Below are positions 13,301 through 34,300 of a stretch of 64,000 nt of DNA, piece by piece. A program made the position numbers and the translations under genes. The DNA comes from Leuctra nigra (Eukaryota; Arthropoda; Insecta; Plecoptera; Leuctridae): the NCBI GenBank assembly GCA_934045905.1, contig OW203764.1:25098954-25162953 (forward strand), in the 5' to 3' direction. Every line of letters starts with the position of its first letter. The stretch's first letter is position 1. Below the pieces are notes generated by a model. The model was given only the letters and a program-made list of their open reading frames with translations, was not told the origin of the DNA and searched no databases.

Positions 13301-16300
13301 CGCGATTCTAATTCTATTGCTTCTTTGCTCTTGGGGATTTGTAAAGTGTCTGGTGGCAGACACGGAACAAAGACTCACAAGCAATAAGCAATGTTCTAAT
13401 TCGCGATTCTAATTCTATTGCTTCTAAGTCTTGCTCTTGGGGATTTGTAAAGTGTCTGGTGGCAGACACGGAACAAAGACTCACAAGCAATAAGCAATGT
13501 TCTAATTCGCGAGTCTAGTTCTATTGCTTCTAATGCTCTTGGGGATTTGTAAAGTGTCTGGTGGCAGACACGGAACAAAGACTCACAAGCAATAAGCAAT
13601 TTTCAAATTCGCGATTCTAATTCTATTGCTTCTTTGCTCTTGGGGATTTGTAAAGTGTCTGGTGGCAGACACGGAAGAAAGACTCACGAGCAATGAGCAA
13701 TGTTCTAATTCGCGATTCTAATTCTATTGCTTCTAAGTCTTGCTCTTGGGGATTTGTAAAGTGTCTGGTGGCAGACACGGAAGAAAGACTCACGAGCAAT
13801 GAGCAATGTTCTAATTCGCGATTCTAATTCTATTGCTTCTAAGTCTTGCTCTTGGGGATTTGTAAAGTGTCTGGTGGCAGACACGGAACAAAGACTCACA
13901 AGCAATAAGCAATGTTCTAATTTGCGATTCTAATTCTATTGCTTCTAAGTCTTGCTCTTGGGGATTTGTAAAGTGTCTGGTGGCAGACACGGAACAAAGA
14001 CTCACAAGCAATAAGCAATGTTCTAATTCGCGATTCTAATTCTATTGCTTCTTTGCTCTTGGGAATTTGTGAAGTGTCTGGTGGCAGACACGGAACAAAG
14101 ACTCACAAGCAATAAGCAATGTTCTAATTCGCGATTCTTATTCTATTGCTTTTAAGTCTTGCTCTTGGGGATTTGTAAAGTGTCTGGTGGCAGACACTTA
14201 ACAAAGACTCACAAGCAATAAGCAATGTTCTAATTCGCGATTCTAATTCTATTGCTTCTAATGCTCTTGGGGATTTGTAAAGTGTCTGGTGGCAGACACG
14301 GAACAAAGACTCACAAGCAATAAGCAATGTTCTAATTCGCGATTCTAATTCTATTGCTTCTAAGTCTTGCTCTTGGGGATTTGTAAAGTGTCTGGTGGCA
14401 AACACGGATCAAAGACTCACAAGCAATAAGCAATGTTCTAATTCGCGATTCTAATTCTATTGCTTCTAATGCTCTTGGGGATTTGTAAAGTGTCTGGTGG
14501 CAGACACGGAACAAAGACTCACAAGCAATAAGCAATGTTCTAATTCGCGATTCTAATTCTATTGCTTCTAAGTCTTGCTCTTAGGAATTTGTAAAGTGTC
14601 TGGTGGCAGACATGGAACAAAAACTCACTAGCAATAAGCAATGTTCTAATTCGCGATTCTAGTTCTATTGCTTCTAAGTCTTGCTCTTGGGGATTTGTAA
14701 AGTGTCTGGTGGCAGACACGGAACAAAGACTTACAAGCATTAAGCAATGTTCTTATTCGCGATTCTAATTCTATTGCTTCTAAGTCTTGCTCTTGGGGAT
14801 TTGTAAAGTGTCTGGTGGCAGACACGGAACAAAGACTCACGAGCAATAAGCAATGTTCTAATTCGCGATTCAAATTCTATTGCTTCTAAGTCTTGCTCTT
14901 GGGGATTTGTAAAGTGTCTGGTGGCAGACATGGCACAAAGACTCACGAGCAATGAGGAATGTTCTAATTCGCGATTCTATTTCTATTGCTTCTAATGCTC
15001 TTGGGGATTTGTAAAGTGTCTGGTGGCAGACACGGAACAAAGACTCACAAGCAATAAGCAATGTTCTAATTCGCGATTCTTATTCTATTGCTTCTAATGC
15101 TCTTGGGGATTTGTAAAGTGTCTGGTGGCAGACACGGAACAAAGACTTACAAGCAATAAGCAATGTTCTAATTCGCGATTCTAATTCTATTGCTTCTAAT
15201 GCTCTTGGGGATTTGTTAAGTGTCTGGTGGCAGACACGGAACAAAGACTCACAAGCAATAAGCAATGTTCTAATTCGCGATTCTAATTCTATTGCTTCTT
15301 TGCTCTTGGGGATTTGTAAAGTGTCTGGTGGCAGACACGGAACAAAGACTCACGAGCAATAAGCAATGTTCTAATTCGCGATTCTAATTCTATTGCTTCT
15401 AAGTCTTGCTCTTGGGGATTTGTAAAGTGTCTGGTGGCAGACACGGAACAAAGACTCACAAGCAATAAGCAATGTTCTAATTCGCGATTCTTATTCTATT
15501 GCTTCTAATGCTCTTGGGGATTTGTAAAGTGTCTGGTGGCAGACACGGAACAAAGACTTACAAGCAATAAGCAATGTTCTAATTCGCGATTCTAATTCTA
15601 TTGCTTCTAATGCTCTTGGGGATTTGTTAAGTGTCTGGTGGCAGACACGGAACAAAGACTCACAAGCAATAAGCAATGTTCTAATTCGCGATTCTAATTC
15701 TATTGCTTCTTTGCTCTTGGGGATTTGTAAAGTGTCTGGTGGCAGACACGGAACAAAGACTCACGAGCAATAAGCAATGTTCTAATTCGCGATTCTAATT
15801 CTATTGCTTCTAAGTCTTGCTCTTGGGGATTTGTAAAGTGTCTGGTGGCAGACACGGAACAAAGACTCACAAGCAATAAGCAATGTTCTAATTCGCGATT
15901 CTAATTCTATTGCTTCTAAGTCTTGCTCTTGGGGATTTGTAAAGTGTCTGGTGGCAGACACGGAACAAAGACTCACAAGCAATAAGCAATGTTCTAATTC
16001 GCGATTCTAATTCTATTGCTTCTTTGCTCTTGGGGATTTGTAAAGTGTCTGGTGGCAGACACGGAAGAAAGACTCACGAGCAATGAGCAATGTTCTAATT
16101 CGCGATTCTAATTCTATTGCTTCTAATGCTCTTGGGGATTTGTAAAGTGTCTGGTGGCAGACACGGAACAAAGACTCACAAGCAATAAGCAATGTTCTAA
16201 TTCGCGATTCTAATTCTATTGCTTCTAATGCTCTTGGGGATTTTTAAAGTGTCTGGTGGCAGACACGGAACAAAGACTCACAAGCAATAAGCAATGTTCT

Positions 16301-16739
16301 AATTCGCGATTCTAATTCTATTGCTTCTAAGTCTTGCTCTTGGGGATTTGTAAAGTGTCTGGTGGCAGACATGGAACAAAAACTCACTAGCAATAAGCAA
16401 TGTTCTAATTCGCGATTCTAATTCTATTGCTTCTAAGTCTTGCTCTTGGGGATTTGTAAAGTGTCTGGTGGCAGACACGGAACAAAGACTTACAAGCAAT
16501 AAGCAATGTTCTTATTCGCGATTCTAATTCTATTGCTTCTAAGTCTTGCTCTTGGGGATTTGTAAAGTGTCTGGTGGCAGACACGGAACAAAGACTTACA
16601 AGCAATAAGCAATGTTCTTATTCGCGATTCTTATTCTATTGCTTCTAAGTCTTGCTCTTGGGGATTTGTAAAGTGTCTGGTGGCAGACACGGAACAAAGA
16701 CTCACAAGCAATAAGCAATGTTCTAATTCTCGATTCTAA

Positions 16740-17148
16740 TGTTGTGCTCTCTGTTTAGAGTACTTGAGCAATTCTACAACTCCTTGGCTTGCGAGCTTCT
16801 GTCTGCATGTCTGGCAAGATGGGGTTTAAATAAATGGTGGGTTCTTTTATTATCTTTTCTTGTGATGTGTGTGTCTTTTGTAGCGGTAATGCAACAAGTC
16901 GTACGTTGCACACGAACACTCGCATACCATAATTATGGTATAACTGTATTGTAATGTATAATCATTGAGGTATTATATGATTGTGTTTGATCTAGGTGAA
17001 TAGTCTATGTTGTACAAACACAAAAACTTGTAAATAAACTGCCAAGCACCTTCCCGCCTAAAAGGATTGAGATCTAAAAGATGAAAAGTTGCATAGAAAA
17101 TCGTCTTGTGTTGTGTCGTGTATCATGACTGGAAATGTTGCATGTTCT
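16740..17148. other. Unique flank of the satellite, no gene seen
   Basis: Sequence immediately right of the satellite. It has a small open frame at 16,739-16,954 with no recognisable domain, and no splice-site or promoter pattern I trust. From about 17,060 it resembles, in reverse complement, the DNA flanking the retrotransposon near 29,560-29,610 and 35,005-35,060, so this part belongs to a dispersed repeat. Confidence 0.5.
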
Positions 17149-17189
17149 GTGCTCGCTCATCAACGCGTTACACTGAGCGTTTTCCTAGT
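17149..17189 (-). repeat. Dispersed terminal motif (CTAGGAAAACGCTC family), copy 1
   Basis: Reverse-complement copy of a roughly 40-bp motif starting ACTAGGAAAACGCTC and containing AACGCGTTGATGAGCGAGC. The window has six copies, in both orientations. They look like the ends of a non-autonomous inverted-repeat element, but I could not show a target-site duplication. Confidence 0.6.
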
Positions 17190-17337
17190 AAATGACTTTA
17201 ATGGTCATTCAAGACCTTCAAGGCGAGGTTCAAGGTCTAAGAATTCTAAAGTAAGATTCCAATGAATCACACATCAATCATTGGAAAACAACGAAAAAGT
17301 TCTTTATTTATTGTCCTTATCAGTGGTAAATAAAACT

Positions 17338-18380
17338 ACTAGGAAAACGCTCAGAATAACGCGTTGATGAGCGAGCACGGGTACGTGCTTATTCTCCAAC
17401 AGTAAAAGCGTACACAACGCATAAAACATAGGTATACATCTATATTGAATTGAAATAAAATGAGACACTCAATCAACATTTTATGCTTTTCATCGAAACT
17501 TGAAAATGGCATCTAAGCACCCTGGTACATAAATAAATCAGATACAATTCAATTGGCACTGAAAAACATTCATTTCGATACTTCATATCTGACAGATATC
17601 AAAAATGTCAATAAGTTCATAAGTTCTTAACTGATTAGGATGAAATTTTAACCAATGAATAAATTTCAAAAAAAGTAGGGTCTGCAAACAGAAAAGGTTG
17701 TCTCTACATGTGTGCAAAATTTCAGCTCGATCGAAGAAAAACTCTGACCTGTATAGCCTCACCTAACGGAAAAGTTACAAAAAAAAGAGGTCCATGCCAA
17801 AAGAGCCAAAAGGAGTCGCTCGCTCAATTAGAATTCTTATTATTGACGGATTATTGTTATTATTTTATTGCATTGTATTATTTTAATTAGATATAAAGAG
17901 AGCGTATCGAGCGCCATTACTTCCCTCATCACTTCCTCTGTTACTTTGTTTAAATGTGATTTTGTGTATTATTGTATAGGCAATGCCAAGGTCGTCCCGC
18001 ACCGGTTCAACCAAACGATCTGAAATTGTGCACACACACTAATGTCATAAGGGCGAGGTACAGTTTTTGAACGAGATCTTGTGATAGGTGGAATATTTAC
18101 TAATGTCTCTTTGACCGGTCAACTTATAATTTAGAATTGTAATTGTTTTTGACAATTTTAGACAAATCTGTCAAGACCATAAAGAGTTACTGACATTACG
18201 GACATTATGCTTGTATTGAAATGTCAAATGAAATCATCACTGCTCCTTCGATGCGTTTCCTTGCTTCCAAGGTCTATTATAGAGCCGCAGCCAGCAACTA
18301 TCACACGAATATCAATTCACAAACGCATGCAATACGATGGGTCGCTTATCAACGCGTTACACAGAGCGCTCTTCTATAGT
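17338..18380. mobile_element. Candidate inverted-repeat element with CTAGGAAAACGCTC-type ends
   Basis: The motif starts in forward orientation at 17,338 and an inverted, more diverged copy (GTCGCTTATCAACGCGTTAC then a degenerate CTATAGT end) closes at 18,380. Between them are blocks shared with other places in the window, such as the 'reduced to gtgcaaaatttcag' block at 17,712 that recurs near 35,815 and 42,910. No transposase open frame is present. Treating the pair as the two ends of one element is inference, because I could not find a clear target-site duplication. Confidence 0.4.
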
Positions 18381-19970
18381 CATTATTTCTTATTTATCAC
18401 TCACTTAGAAAAGAATCTGAATACTATTTAAGTGCTATTCCACATGCCCGAATAAAGCGTCATGTCTATGTGCATTACAACACAAGTAAAGGTAACCTAC
18501 ATTATAACCACTCGGAATAAATGGAAAATAAACTGATATTGAAACGCTAGTATAATGTTAAAGCATCGAGGGTTTGCGTACATGCAATCAGTCTACTTCT
18601 GTGACGTAGATGTTTACAACGTGACTAACCGATACTATCCCAGCATTGTGATTATACTGGCGCCTCTCATGGCGCTCTACATTAATGAAAATTAAACTAA
18701 CTACCTATATTATCATATCTGCTTTGAAAATACATTTTAAAATTTAGCCCAAATAATTTTTTTTTAACAGACCTTTCGGTTGAGGGCAACAAACCAACAA
18801 TAACAATCTTATTTATTCTTGCATACGAAATTTCGCATATCTACCTACTGAACGTGCGTAGTGTAACGTCTGATATCTTTTTCACAAAGTTATCCCACGC
18901 TGAAAAAATAAGGGCAAATCCATTGAGGACTTTTTCTTAGCACACAGTAATTGAAAAAAACGGAGTATGAAGCGGCATGGCTCTCGACTGGCCAGCGACG
19001 TGTATGGAATGTAGTGAAGAATAATTCAAATTGCAAATCAATACTAGCCCAGTAGTAAACCCAGTGTAGCAAATACACAGTAATTTGTATGTACTTTTTA
19101 GTGATACTGATAATAATGTAATGTTAATTTATTGTGGGAATTTGAGGTTCAACCACACTGCTTTCTGTTCATATTTACATTCATTACATACTATAAGGGA
19201 AAGAGTGGACAATGAGGAATACAAAACCCATGTGAACCTATAAACATTATTTTTATTCAGTTTGTACGTAGAGATATAACGTTACTTATTATATAATAGG
19301 TAGGTACTTATTTATAGATATTGAAAATGCTTATTAGCTAAAATACTTTCAATAGAAATAGAATTACGAAACAGATATCCATTATAAAAAGGTTACATAT
19401 AGTGAATAATAATAATAATAATTAAATAAGATTACTTAATCAGTTAATGTAAGACTCAGCATTACACGTACAACCATTTTCGAAGAACCTTTTTACTTTG
19501 CATGTTTTCAACCAGCGACAGTATAAAGATTAAAGATAATCAAATCTGTAAATTCTTGTGACATAACATGTATGATGGTGACTTGTTCAAGCTTTTGCAT
19601 GGTAAGCTTATGGATGACACAGTATAAGTCTGGAAACACGGAAATATTTACTTATACCATGTGTAAAGCCTCGAACATAAGCTCCAACTTTCTTATACGT
19701 ACACAGAAGGACAATAGGAACTTGTCATCATACATCAATGCTTTGGACATCCTAAATGTTCTAGGTCAATCGTATAAATTATAAGTATTTTATATCGCCT
19801 CAAAGTATTTCAAACCGTGGCAAGTAAAAATGTTTTCCATAAAATGTTGCAACAGATCATGCTATACGAAGTCTATAGGAAGCTATGGTACAACACACAA
19901 ATAGGTAGGTACATTTTGGCATAGAGAGTGCATTGGATTGCTAGTTCTACTGCAAGCAATAGTAGACGAG
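18381..19970. other. Gene-free interval downstream of CYFIP
   Basis: A+T-rich sequence with no supported coding exon. On the minus strand it should hold the CYFIP 3' untranslated region. A candidate poly(A) signal for that strand is TTTATT on the plus strand at 19,252-19,257 (AATAAA on the minus strand), about 700 bp past the CYFIP stop. Microsatellite-like (AAT)n occurs at about 19,407. Confidence 0.4.
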
Positions 19971-29306
<9,336 letters not shown>

Positions 29307-29346
29307 ACTAGGAAAACGCTCTATGTACCGCGTTGATAAGCGAGCC
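29307..29346 (+). repeat. Dispersed terminal motif, copy 3
   Basis: Forward copy of the ACTAGGAAAACGCTC...AACGCGTTGATGAGCGAGC family, here with ACCGCGTTGATAAGCGAGCC. The sequence after it (TCTACAGGCCTTGGCC at about 29,392) reappears in diverged form near 35,387, so this element is interleaved with the retrotransposon target. Confidence 0.55.
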
Positions 29347-29518
29347 TTCGTATCGTATGCGATTTGATAATATGCGTTTTGCAAGTCTCTACTCTACAGG
29401 CCTTGGCCCTGAAGCACAATAATTGAATTGCATATTTGCAAATATTACAAGATTATAGAAGAAAATGTCCTTAAAATCAATGTCCGTGCCAAAGAGCCGA
29501 GAGGTTACCAAATACGGT

Positions 29519-29616
29519 AACTAGGAAAACGCTCAGTGTAACGCGTTGATGAGCGAGCACAGAACATGCAACATCCCCATAGTAACGATGCACGACACGG
29601 CATTGCACGGGGATGC
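29519..29616 (+). repeat. Dispersed repeat copy split by the retrotransposon (left part)
   Basis: Begins with the ACTAGGAAAACGCTC motif and continues AGAACATGCAACAT. The same order is found in reverse complement at 17,060-17,189. The match resumes right of the LTR element at about 35,012 with GCACGACGATTTTCTCTGCA, matching the reverse complement of 17,080-17,110. The LTR element therefore landed inside this repeat. Confidence 0.65.
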
Positions 29617-29620
29617 GCGG

Positions 29621-30017
29621 TGTAACATGTAAACTGAGGGAGGGCGGCCGCCCGAGGTCAACCGGTCATACAACCCCTCACGCGCTCGAGCAGGGGCTCG
29701 GGAGTTGTTGACCGGCCAGCGACGGAACTGGTTGTGTTGTGTGTTGTTAGAGAGACGTTTCTAGAAGCCGACGCAGGCAACTGATTTTTGTACAGAGAAA
29801 GAGTGTTGATCATTATTATTTGTCGGACTGTCTTACGACGACTTGTGCTGTGGGATTAAGAGTTATTAAAAGTATTGTTCAAGTGTGATTGTGTTCAAGG
29901 TGTTTTGTTTACGAGCTTCGTGCTTCCTCGTACCCCAGAAGCACGTGGCGCCCATCCCCGTCCGCCAGCGTTCCCCCACCCACCCCATTCCACCGTTAAG
30001 AAGGGGCAAACGTTATA
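29621..30017 (+). repeat. 5' LTR of the gypsy element
   Basis: 397 bp, starting TGTAACATG and ending AAACGTTATA. Contains the G+C-rich palindromic stretch GGGCGGCCGCCC near 29,643 and a strong inverted pair GGTCAACCGG / CCGGCCAG. No canonical TATA box was recognised with confidence. Confidence 0.95.
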
Positions 30018-30019
30018 AC

Positions 30020-30038
30020 TGGCGCCCGACGTGGGACC
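30020..30038 (+). other. Primer-binding site, tRNA-Lys-like
   Basis: TGGCGCCCGACGTGGGACC begins two bases after the 5' LTR. It begins with TGG, complementary to a tRNA CCA end, and resembles the complement of the 3' end of an animal tRNA-Lys, with about two mismatches by my recollection of that tRNA. The tRNA identity is therefore tentative. Confidence 0.75.
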
Positions 30039-30050
30039 GAAATTTTGAAA

Positions 30051-31358
30051 ATGGATTACACACGACTGACGCGTGACGAGATCGAGTATGAGTTGAAGAT
30101 ACGCGGACTAGGCGAGGGACTGACCACCGTTGCCGAAATGAAAACCGTCCTCGCCCAGGCCCTCAAGACCGAGAAGGAGGGGAAGAGCACCTGCCCGCAA
30201 GAAACCACTCTGGATCCGGAAGAGGAGCTTGAAACGTGCAAGATGAAAATAGCGGACCTGAATACAGCGATTACCAACTACAGCGGTTCGTCCAAGGCGG
30301 ATTCGGAGTACAAACGAATAGAAACACGTTTGGGACACATCTTGCGCCGGCTCGGAAGGGTGAGTGCACTCATCGCGGACGTGTGTACAAGACGAACGGA
30401 GCTGATACAGGAAGCAGCCAAGTGCGGGGACAAGCTTAAGGAAAAACTGCTTTCAGACCCGTTAGCTATATTGGCGGCCAATAAAACTTTGTCAGATGCC
30501 TTGGCTAAGTTAGCAACCGGCGAGACCAGTGCCAGGAAAAAGTATGTTCCAGCCAGAGACTGGGGAGTTACCTTTACGGGGGACGGCCGTGGGTTGAGTG
30601 TAAGCGCCTTCCTGGAACGCATCGAAGAATTATGTGAGTCCAGACTACGATCGAAGGAAGACTTACTAGTGGAAGCAATGGATTTATTCGACGGCTCAGC
30701 ATTAGTATGGTACCGATCCATTAGGCGGCAGCTCGGCTCCTGGGAAGACCTCACGCAAAAACTACGAGAAGAGTTCCTATCACCCGACTATGACGAGGAG
30801 TTACTCGACGAAATTAAGAAGCGAACTCAAGGACCGGAGGAAACCATTGGAATCTACGTCGCCTTCATGAGGAACTACATGGCGCGGCTGCAGACACCTT
30901 TGGCCGAATCCGTCCAGCTAAGTATAATTCGGAAAAACTTAGACCCGTTTTATGTGGACAGGTTAAGTTTGCAGCAGATCGAGTCCGTGGCCGACCTTCT
31001 TAGCCTGGGACGGAAGCTGGAGTACAGCCGGCAACGGGTACGCAAATTTCAGCATCCCGTGCAGCAGAAGGATTCTATCGAACCTGACCTGGCCTACCAT
31101 GGACGCCGAAGACTGCCAGATCGTCCAGGCCCGAACGTCGGTGCGGTACAGGAAGAGAATCTAGCGGACGTCTCCACAGCGACCTCGAGAGGCAGCAGAG
31201 GGCCATGTTGGAACTGTCAAGGTACCGACCACACCTATCGCGATTGTTTGGCAAAAAGGTCAGTGTTCTGTTATGGTTGTGGTGCAGCAAACGTTTTGAA
31301 GCCAAATTGTATCCCTTGCCGTGAACGTGCGGGAAAAGCAGCAGCGGGTCGAGTGTAG
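30051..31358 (+). CDS. gag: Gag of the gypsy element
   Basis: 435 codons. The ATG at 30,051 is the first one after the primer-binding site; an open frame reaches a little further back but only through TTG. The body is a charged capsid-like protein with no enzyme motif. The C-terminus has a CCHC zinc knuckle (CWNCQGTDHTYRDC, residues 386-399) and a second cysteine array (CYGCGAANVLKPNC, residues 407-420) in which the usual histidine is a valine. The product would form the virus-like particle and bind element RNA. The frame ends at TAG 31,356 and overlaps the pol frame by 34 bases in the -1 relation. I see no internal stop or frameshift. Confidence 0.93.
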   Translation: MDYTRLTRDEIEYELKIRGLGEGLTTVAEMKTVLAQALKTEKEGKSTCPQETTLDPEEELETCKMKIADLNTAITNYSGSSKADSEYKRIETRLGHILRRLGRVSALIADVCTRRTELIQEAAKCGDKLKEKLLSDPLAILAANKTLSDALAKLATGETSARKKYVPARDWGVTFTGDGRGLSVSAFLERIEELCESRLRSKEDLLVEAMDLFDGSALVWYRSIRRQLGSWEDLTQKLREEFLSPDYDEELLDEIKKRTQGPEETIGIYVAFMRNYMARLQTPLAESVQLSIIRKNLDPFYVDRLSLQQIESVADLLSLGRKLEYSRQRVRKFQHPVQQKDSIEPDLAYHGRRRLPDRPGPNVGAVQEENLADVSTATSRGSRGPCWNCQGTDHTYRDCLAKRSVFCYGCGAANVLKPNCIPCRERAGKAAAGRV

Positions 31359-34300
31359 GGCGGACTCCTCCTGCAAAGCTGATATGTTCGCCTCCTAACG
31401 AAGAGTGGTGTGACTGGTTAGACGTGGTAGCCAATCATAGTCTTCGAGCCAAGCTGGACCATATCCTGGCATCGGCAGGGAATGATAGTCGGCCTAGCCT
31501 GAAGGTACACGTGTTGGGGATAGCAATGCAGGGTCTTCTGGATTCCGGAGCATCAAGAACGATTCTTGGTCGGGGCGGCTGGGAGAAGATCAAAGCACTT
31601 CATCCTCCTCTTCGGAAAATGGAAGCAGGTATGGTGCGCGTTGCTGATGGACGTTCTTGTCAAGTGTTAGGAGAGGCTGATCTGCCGATTGAATTAGATG
31701 GGAGAGTAAAAGTTTTACCAATTTTGGTAGTCCCATTACTGGAGCGTGCCTTATACTTAGGGATCGACTTTTGGAAGACAATGAGGTTTGTCCCCGATGT
31801 AGCGCAGGGTACCTGGACCTTTAGTGATAGTGGAGAAATACCCCGGGTAGCCGAGTGTACTCAAATCAAGGACAGACTCTCACCCAAGGAAAGAATTCAG
31901 TTGGAGAAGATGGTGACAGATTTGATGGCTCTCCCACAGGATAAGCTAGGGGTAACAGGTTTAGTGCATCATAAGATCGATACAGGAGATGCGGCTCCCA
32001 TCAAACAACGGTACTACCCTTATTCACCGGTCATACAGAAGCAGATTAATAAGGAACTCGACGAAATGTTAAGGGACGGAGTAGTCGAACCTTCAACCAG
32101 TGCATGGAGTTCACCTATTATGCTAGTAGAGAAACCAGATTCCAAGGCCTTTAGGGTATGCATAGACTTCAGAAGAGTGAATGCAGTGACCAAACGTGAC
32201 GCATATCCTTTGCCGTACGTGTCAGCTATCTTGGACCGGTTAAGGAATGCAACGTACATGTCCTCCCTAGACCTGAAAACGGCGTATTGGCAAGTGCCCC
32301 TGGAAGAAGAGAGCAAGGAAAAGACGGCATTTGCAGTGGCGGGCCGGGGTCTTTTCCAATTCCGGCGGATGCCCTTCGGGTTGCATAATTCTCCAGCAAC
32401 GTGGCAACGTTTAATAGACCGAGTATTAGGCCCAGAACTAGATCCCCACGTATTTGTGTATCTAGATGACGTGATAATTGTTACTCCTACTTTTGAAGCA
32501 CACTTCGAGGTTCTACAGAAGGTGTTGCAGAAGTTGAAGGCGGCGGGCCTGACATTAAATAAGGACAAATGTCAATTTGGCCGTTCAGAGTTGAAGTACC
32601 TTGGGTACATGGTTGATGAGGGGGGTTTACGCGTGAACACTGAAAAGGTTACGGCGATGATTAACTACCCGACGCCCAAGAATGTTACTGAAGTTAGACG
32701 TTTCATTGGACTGGCAAGTTGGTACCGACGTTTCGTACCAGATTTCGCCACGAAAATGGTACCACTGAATGAGTTGACTAAAGGGGTGCGAAAGGGCCAA
32801 AGAAATCCGCCCTGGAAGTGGGAGGAAAAGCATGATCTGGCTTTTCGACAAATCAAGAGCCATTTAGTAGAAGCTCCCCTCCTCACCTGTCCCGACTTCA
32901 ACCGGCCATTTCTGATACAAACTGACGCTTCAGAAGTGGGTCTGGGAGCAGTTATCTCACAAGAGTTTGAAGATGGAGAAAAGGTCATTGCGTATGCCAG
33001 CCGGTCATTGACAAAGAGTGAACGGGTCTACACCACCACGGAATTGGAGTGCTTAGCGGTGGTCTGGGCAGTGGAGAAATTTAGACCGTATGTGGAAGGC
33101 TCTCCATTCACAGTCATCACGGACCATCATTCCTTAATCTGGCTACATAACCTCAAAGACCCGAGAGGACGGCTCGCTCGTTGGGCGATAAGGCTGCAAC
33201 AGTACTCGTTCGAAATTCTGCATAGACCCGGGAGGAACCATGCTGTACCGGATGCCTTGTCGAGATCCGTGGGACTTCTGGAGTCTATTGAAATCACCAA
33301 GGACGACCATGATGACTGGTATACGGCCCAACTCAAGAAAGTAATGGATTATCCTCAAAATTATCCGAACTGGAAGGCTGAAGATGATAAGTTGTGGAAG
33401 CGTTTACTACGAAGAAAAAAACAGTTCCTACTAACTCCAGAAGACGAAGGCTGGAGGATGGTAGTTCCGAGATCACTGCGGAAAAGTCTTCTAGTAGAAT
33501 ACCATGATCAGCCGACAGCCGGGCATCTGGGAACCTTTAAGACTATCAAGAGGATATCCGAAACGTACTACTGGCCAGGCATGGCCGCCGACATCAGTCG
33601 TTATGTCCAGAAGTGCAAGGTCTGCCAATCCCTCAAGCCTGTGCAACAACTACCAGCGGGGTTGATGGGAAGCCAACGGGAAGTCACCAATCCTTGGCAA
33701 ATGATCTCCACAGATCTGATGGGCCCTTTCCCGGTTTCCTCTAAACAAAACCGGTTCCTGTTAGTGATTGCCGACTGTTTCACCAAATATACCTTACTCT
33801 TCCCGTTACGAACTGCAACTGCAGAGAAGATAGCCCAAATCATGGAGCATGAAGTGTTTCTCGTGTATGGAGCTCCCCAATATGTGATCTGCGACAACGG
33901 AACTCAGTACACCAGTAAACAGTTTGTGGATAAAGTTACCGGCTATGGGGGGAAAATCCTTTACAACCCAAATTACCACCCGCAAGCGAACCCGACAGAG
34001 AGAATCAATCGCGTCCTGAAGACGATGATAGCGTCGTACGTGAAGGATAACCATCGGAGTTGGGACAAGAATTTACCACAGTTGAGGCACGCCATCTGTA
34101 CGGCGACACACGAAGCGACGGGTTTCACACCCGCTTTTCTCAACTTTGGCCGAGAACTCTTCTTGTCCGGGACGTCGTACCGCAAGTTGGAAGAAGATGG
34201 TTACGCTCCGAGGATGGGTCCACGTGAACCTCGGGCCAAGCTATTAAAGGAACTTCCCGCACTCTACGCCGAGGTTACTGATAGACTCCAAAGAGCCCAC

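Larger units (their letters stand above)
1..16739. repeat. Satellite array of 106/102-bp monomers with higher-order repeats
   Basis: The whole stretch is head-to-tail copies of one A+T-rich monomer, about 160 copies, running off the left window edge. Two length classes interleave. 106-bp monomers carry AAGTCTTGCTC at a variable block; 102-bp monomers carry AATGCTC or TTTGCTC there. Nearly every monomer keeps GTGTCTGGTGGCAGACAC, a 7-bp inverted repeat around a 4-base loop, and AATTCGCGATT. Single-base variants (CAGACATGG, CAAACACGG, AATTTGCGATT) recur at fixed spacing, which reveals larger units. Short open frames on the minus strand are by-products: 102 is divisible by 3, while a 106-bp monomer shifts frame. 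The last monomer breaks off near 16,739. I see no gene in it; a pericentromeric or heterochromatic satellite is the simplest reading. Confidence 0.97.

Noticed and set aside
156..16605. Many 60-160 codon open frames on the minus strand with CESLFRVCHQTLYKSPRA repeats
   Set aside because: They are the translation of the satellite monomer. Frame changes at each 106-bp monomer, starts and stops are monomer features, and there is no promoter or unique sequence. Not a repeat-protein gene.
1..16739. CRISPR-like regular direct repeats with a dyad
   Set aside because: There are no unique spacers: the whole monomer repeats, and the DNA is eukaryotic.
29885..30076. Open frame inside the LTR (also at 34,867-35,055)
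   Set aside because: It lies in LTR sequence, is duplicated with it and has no domain.
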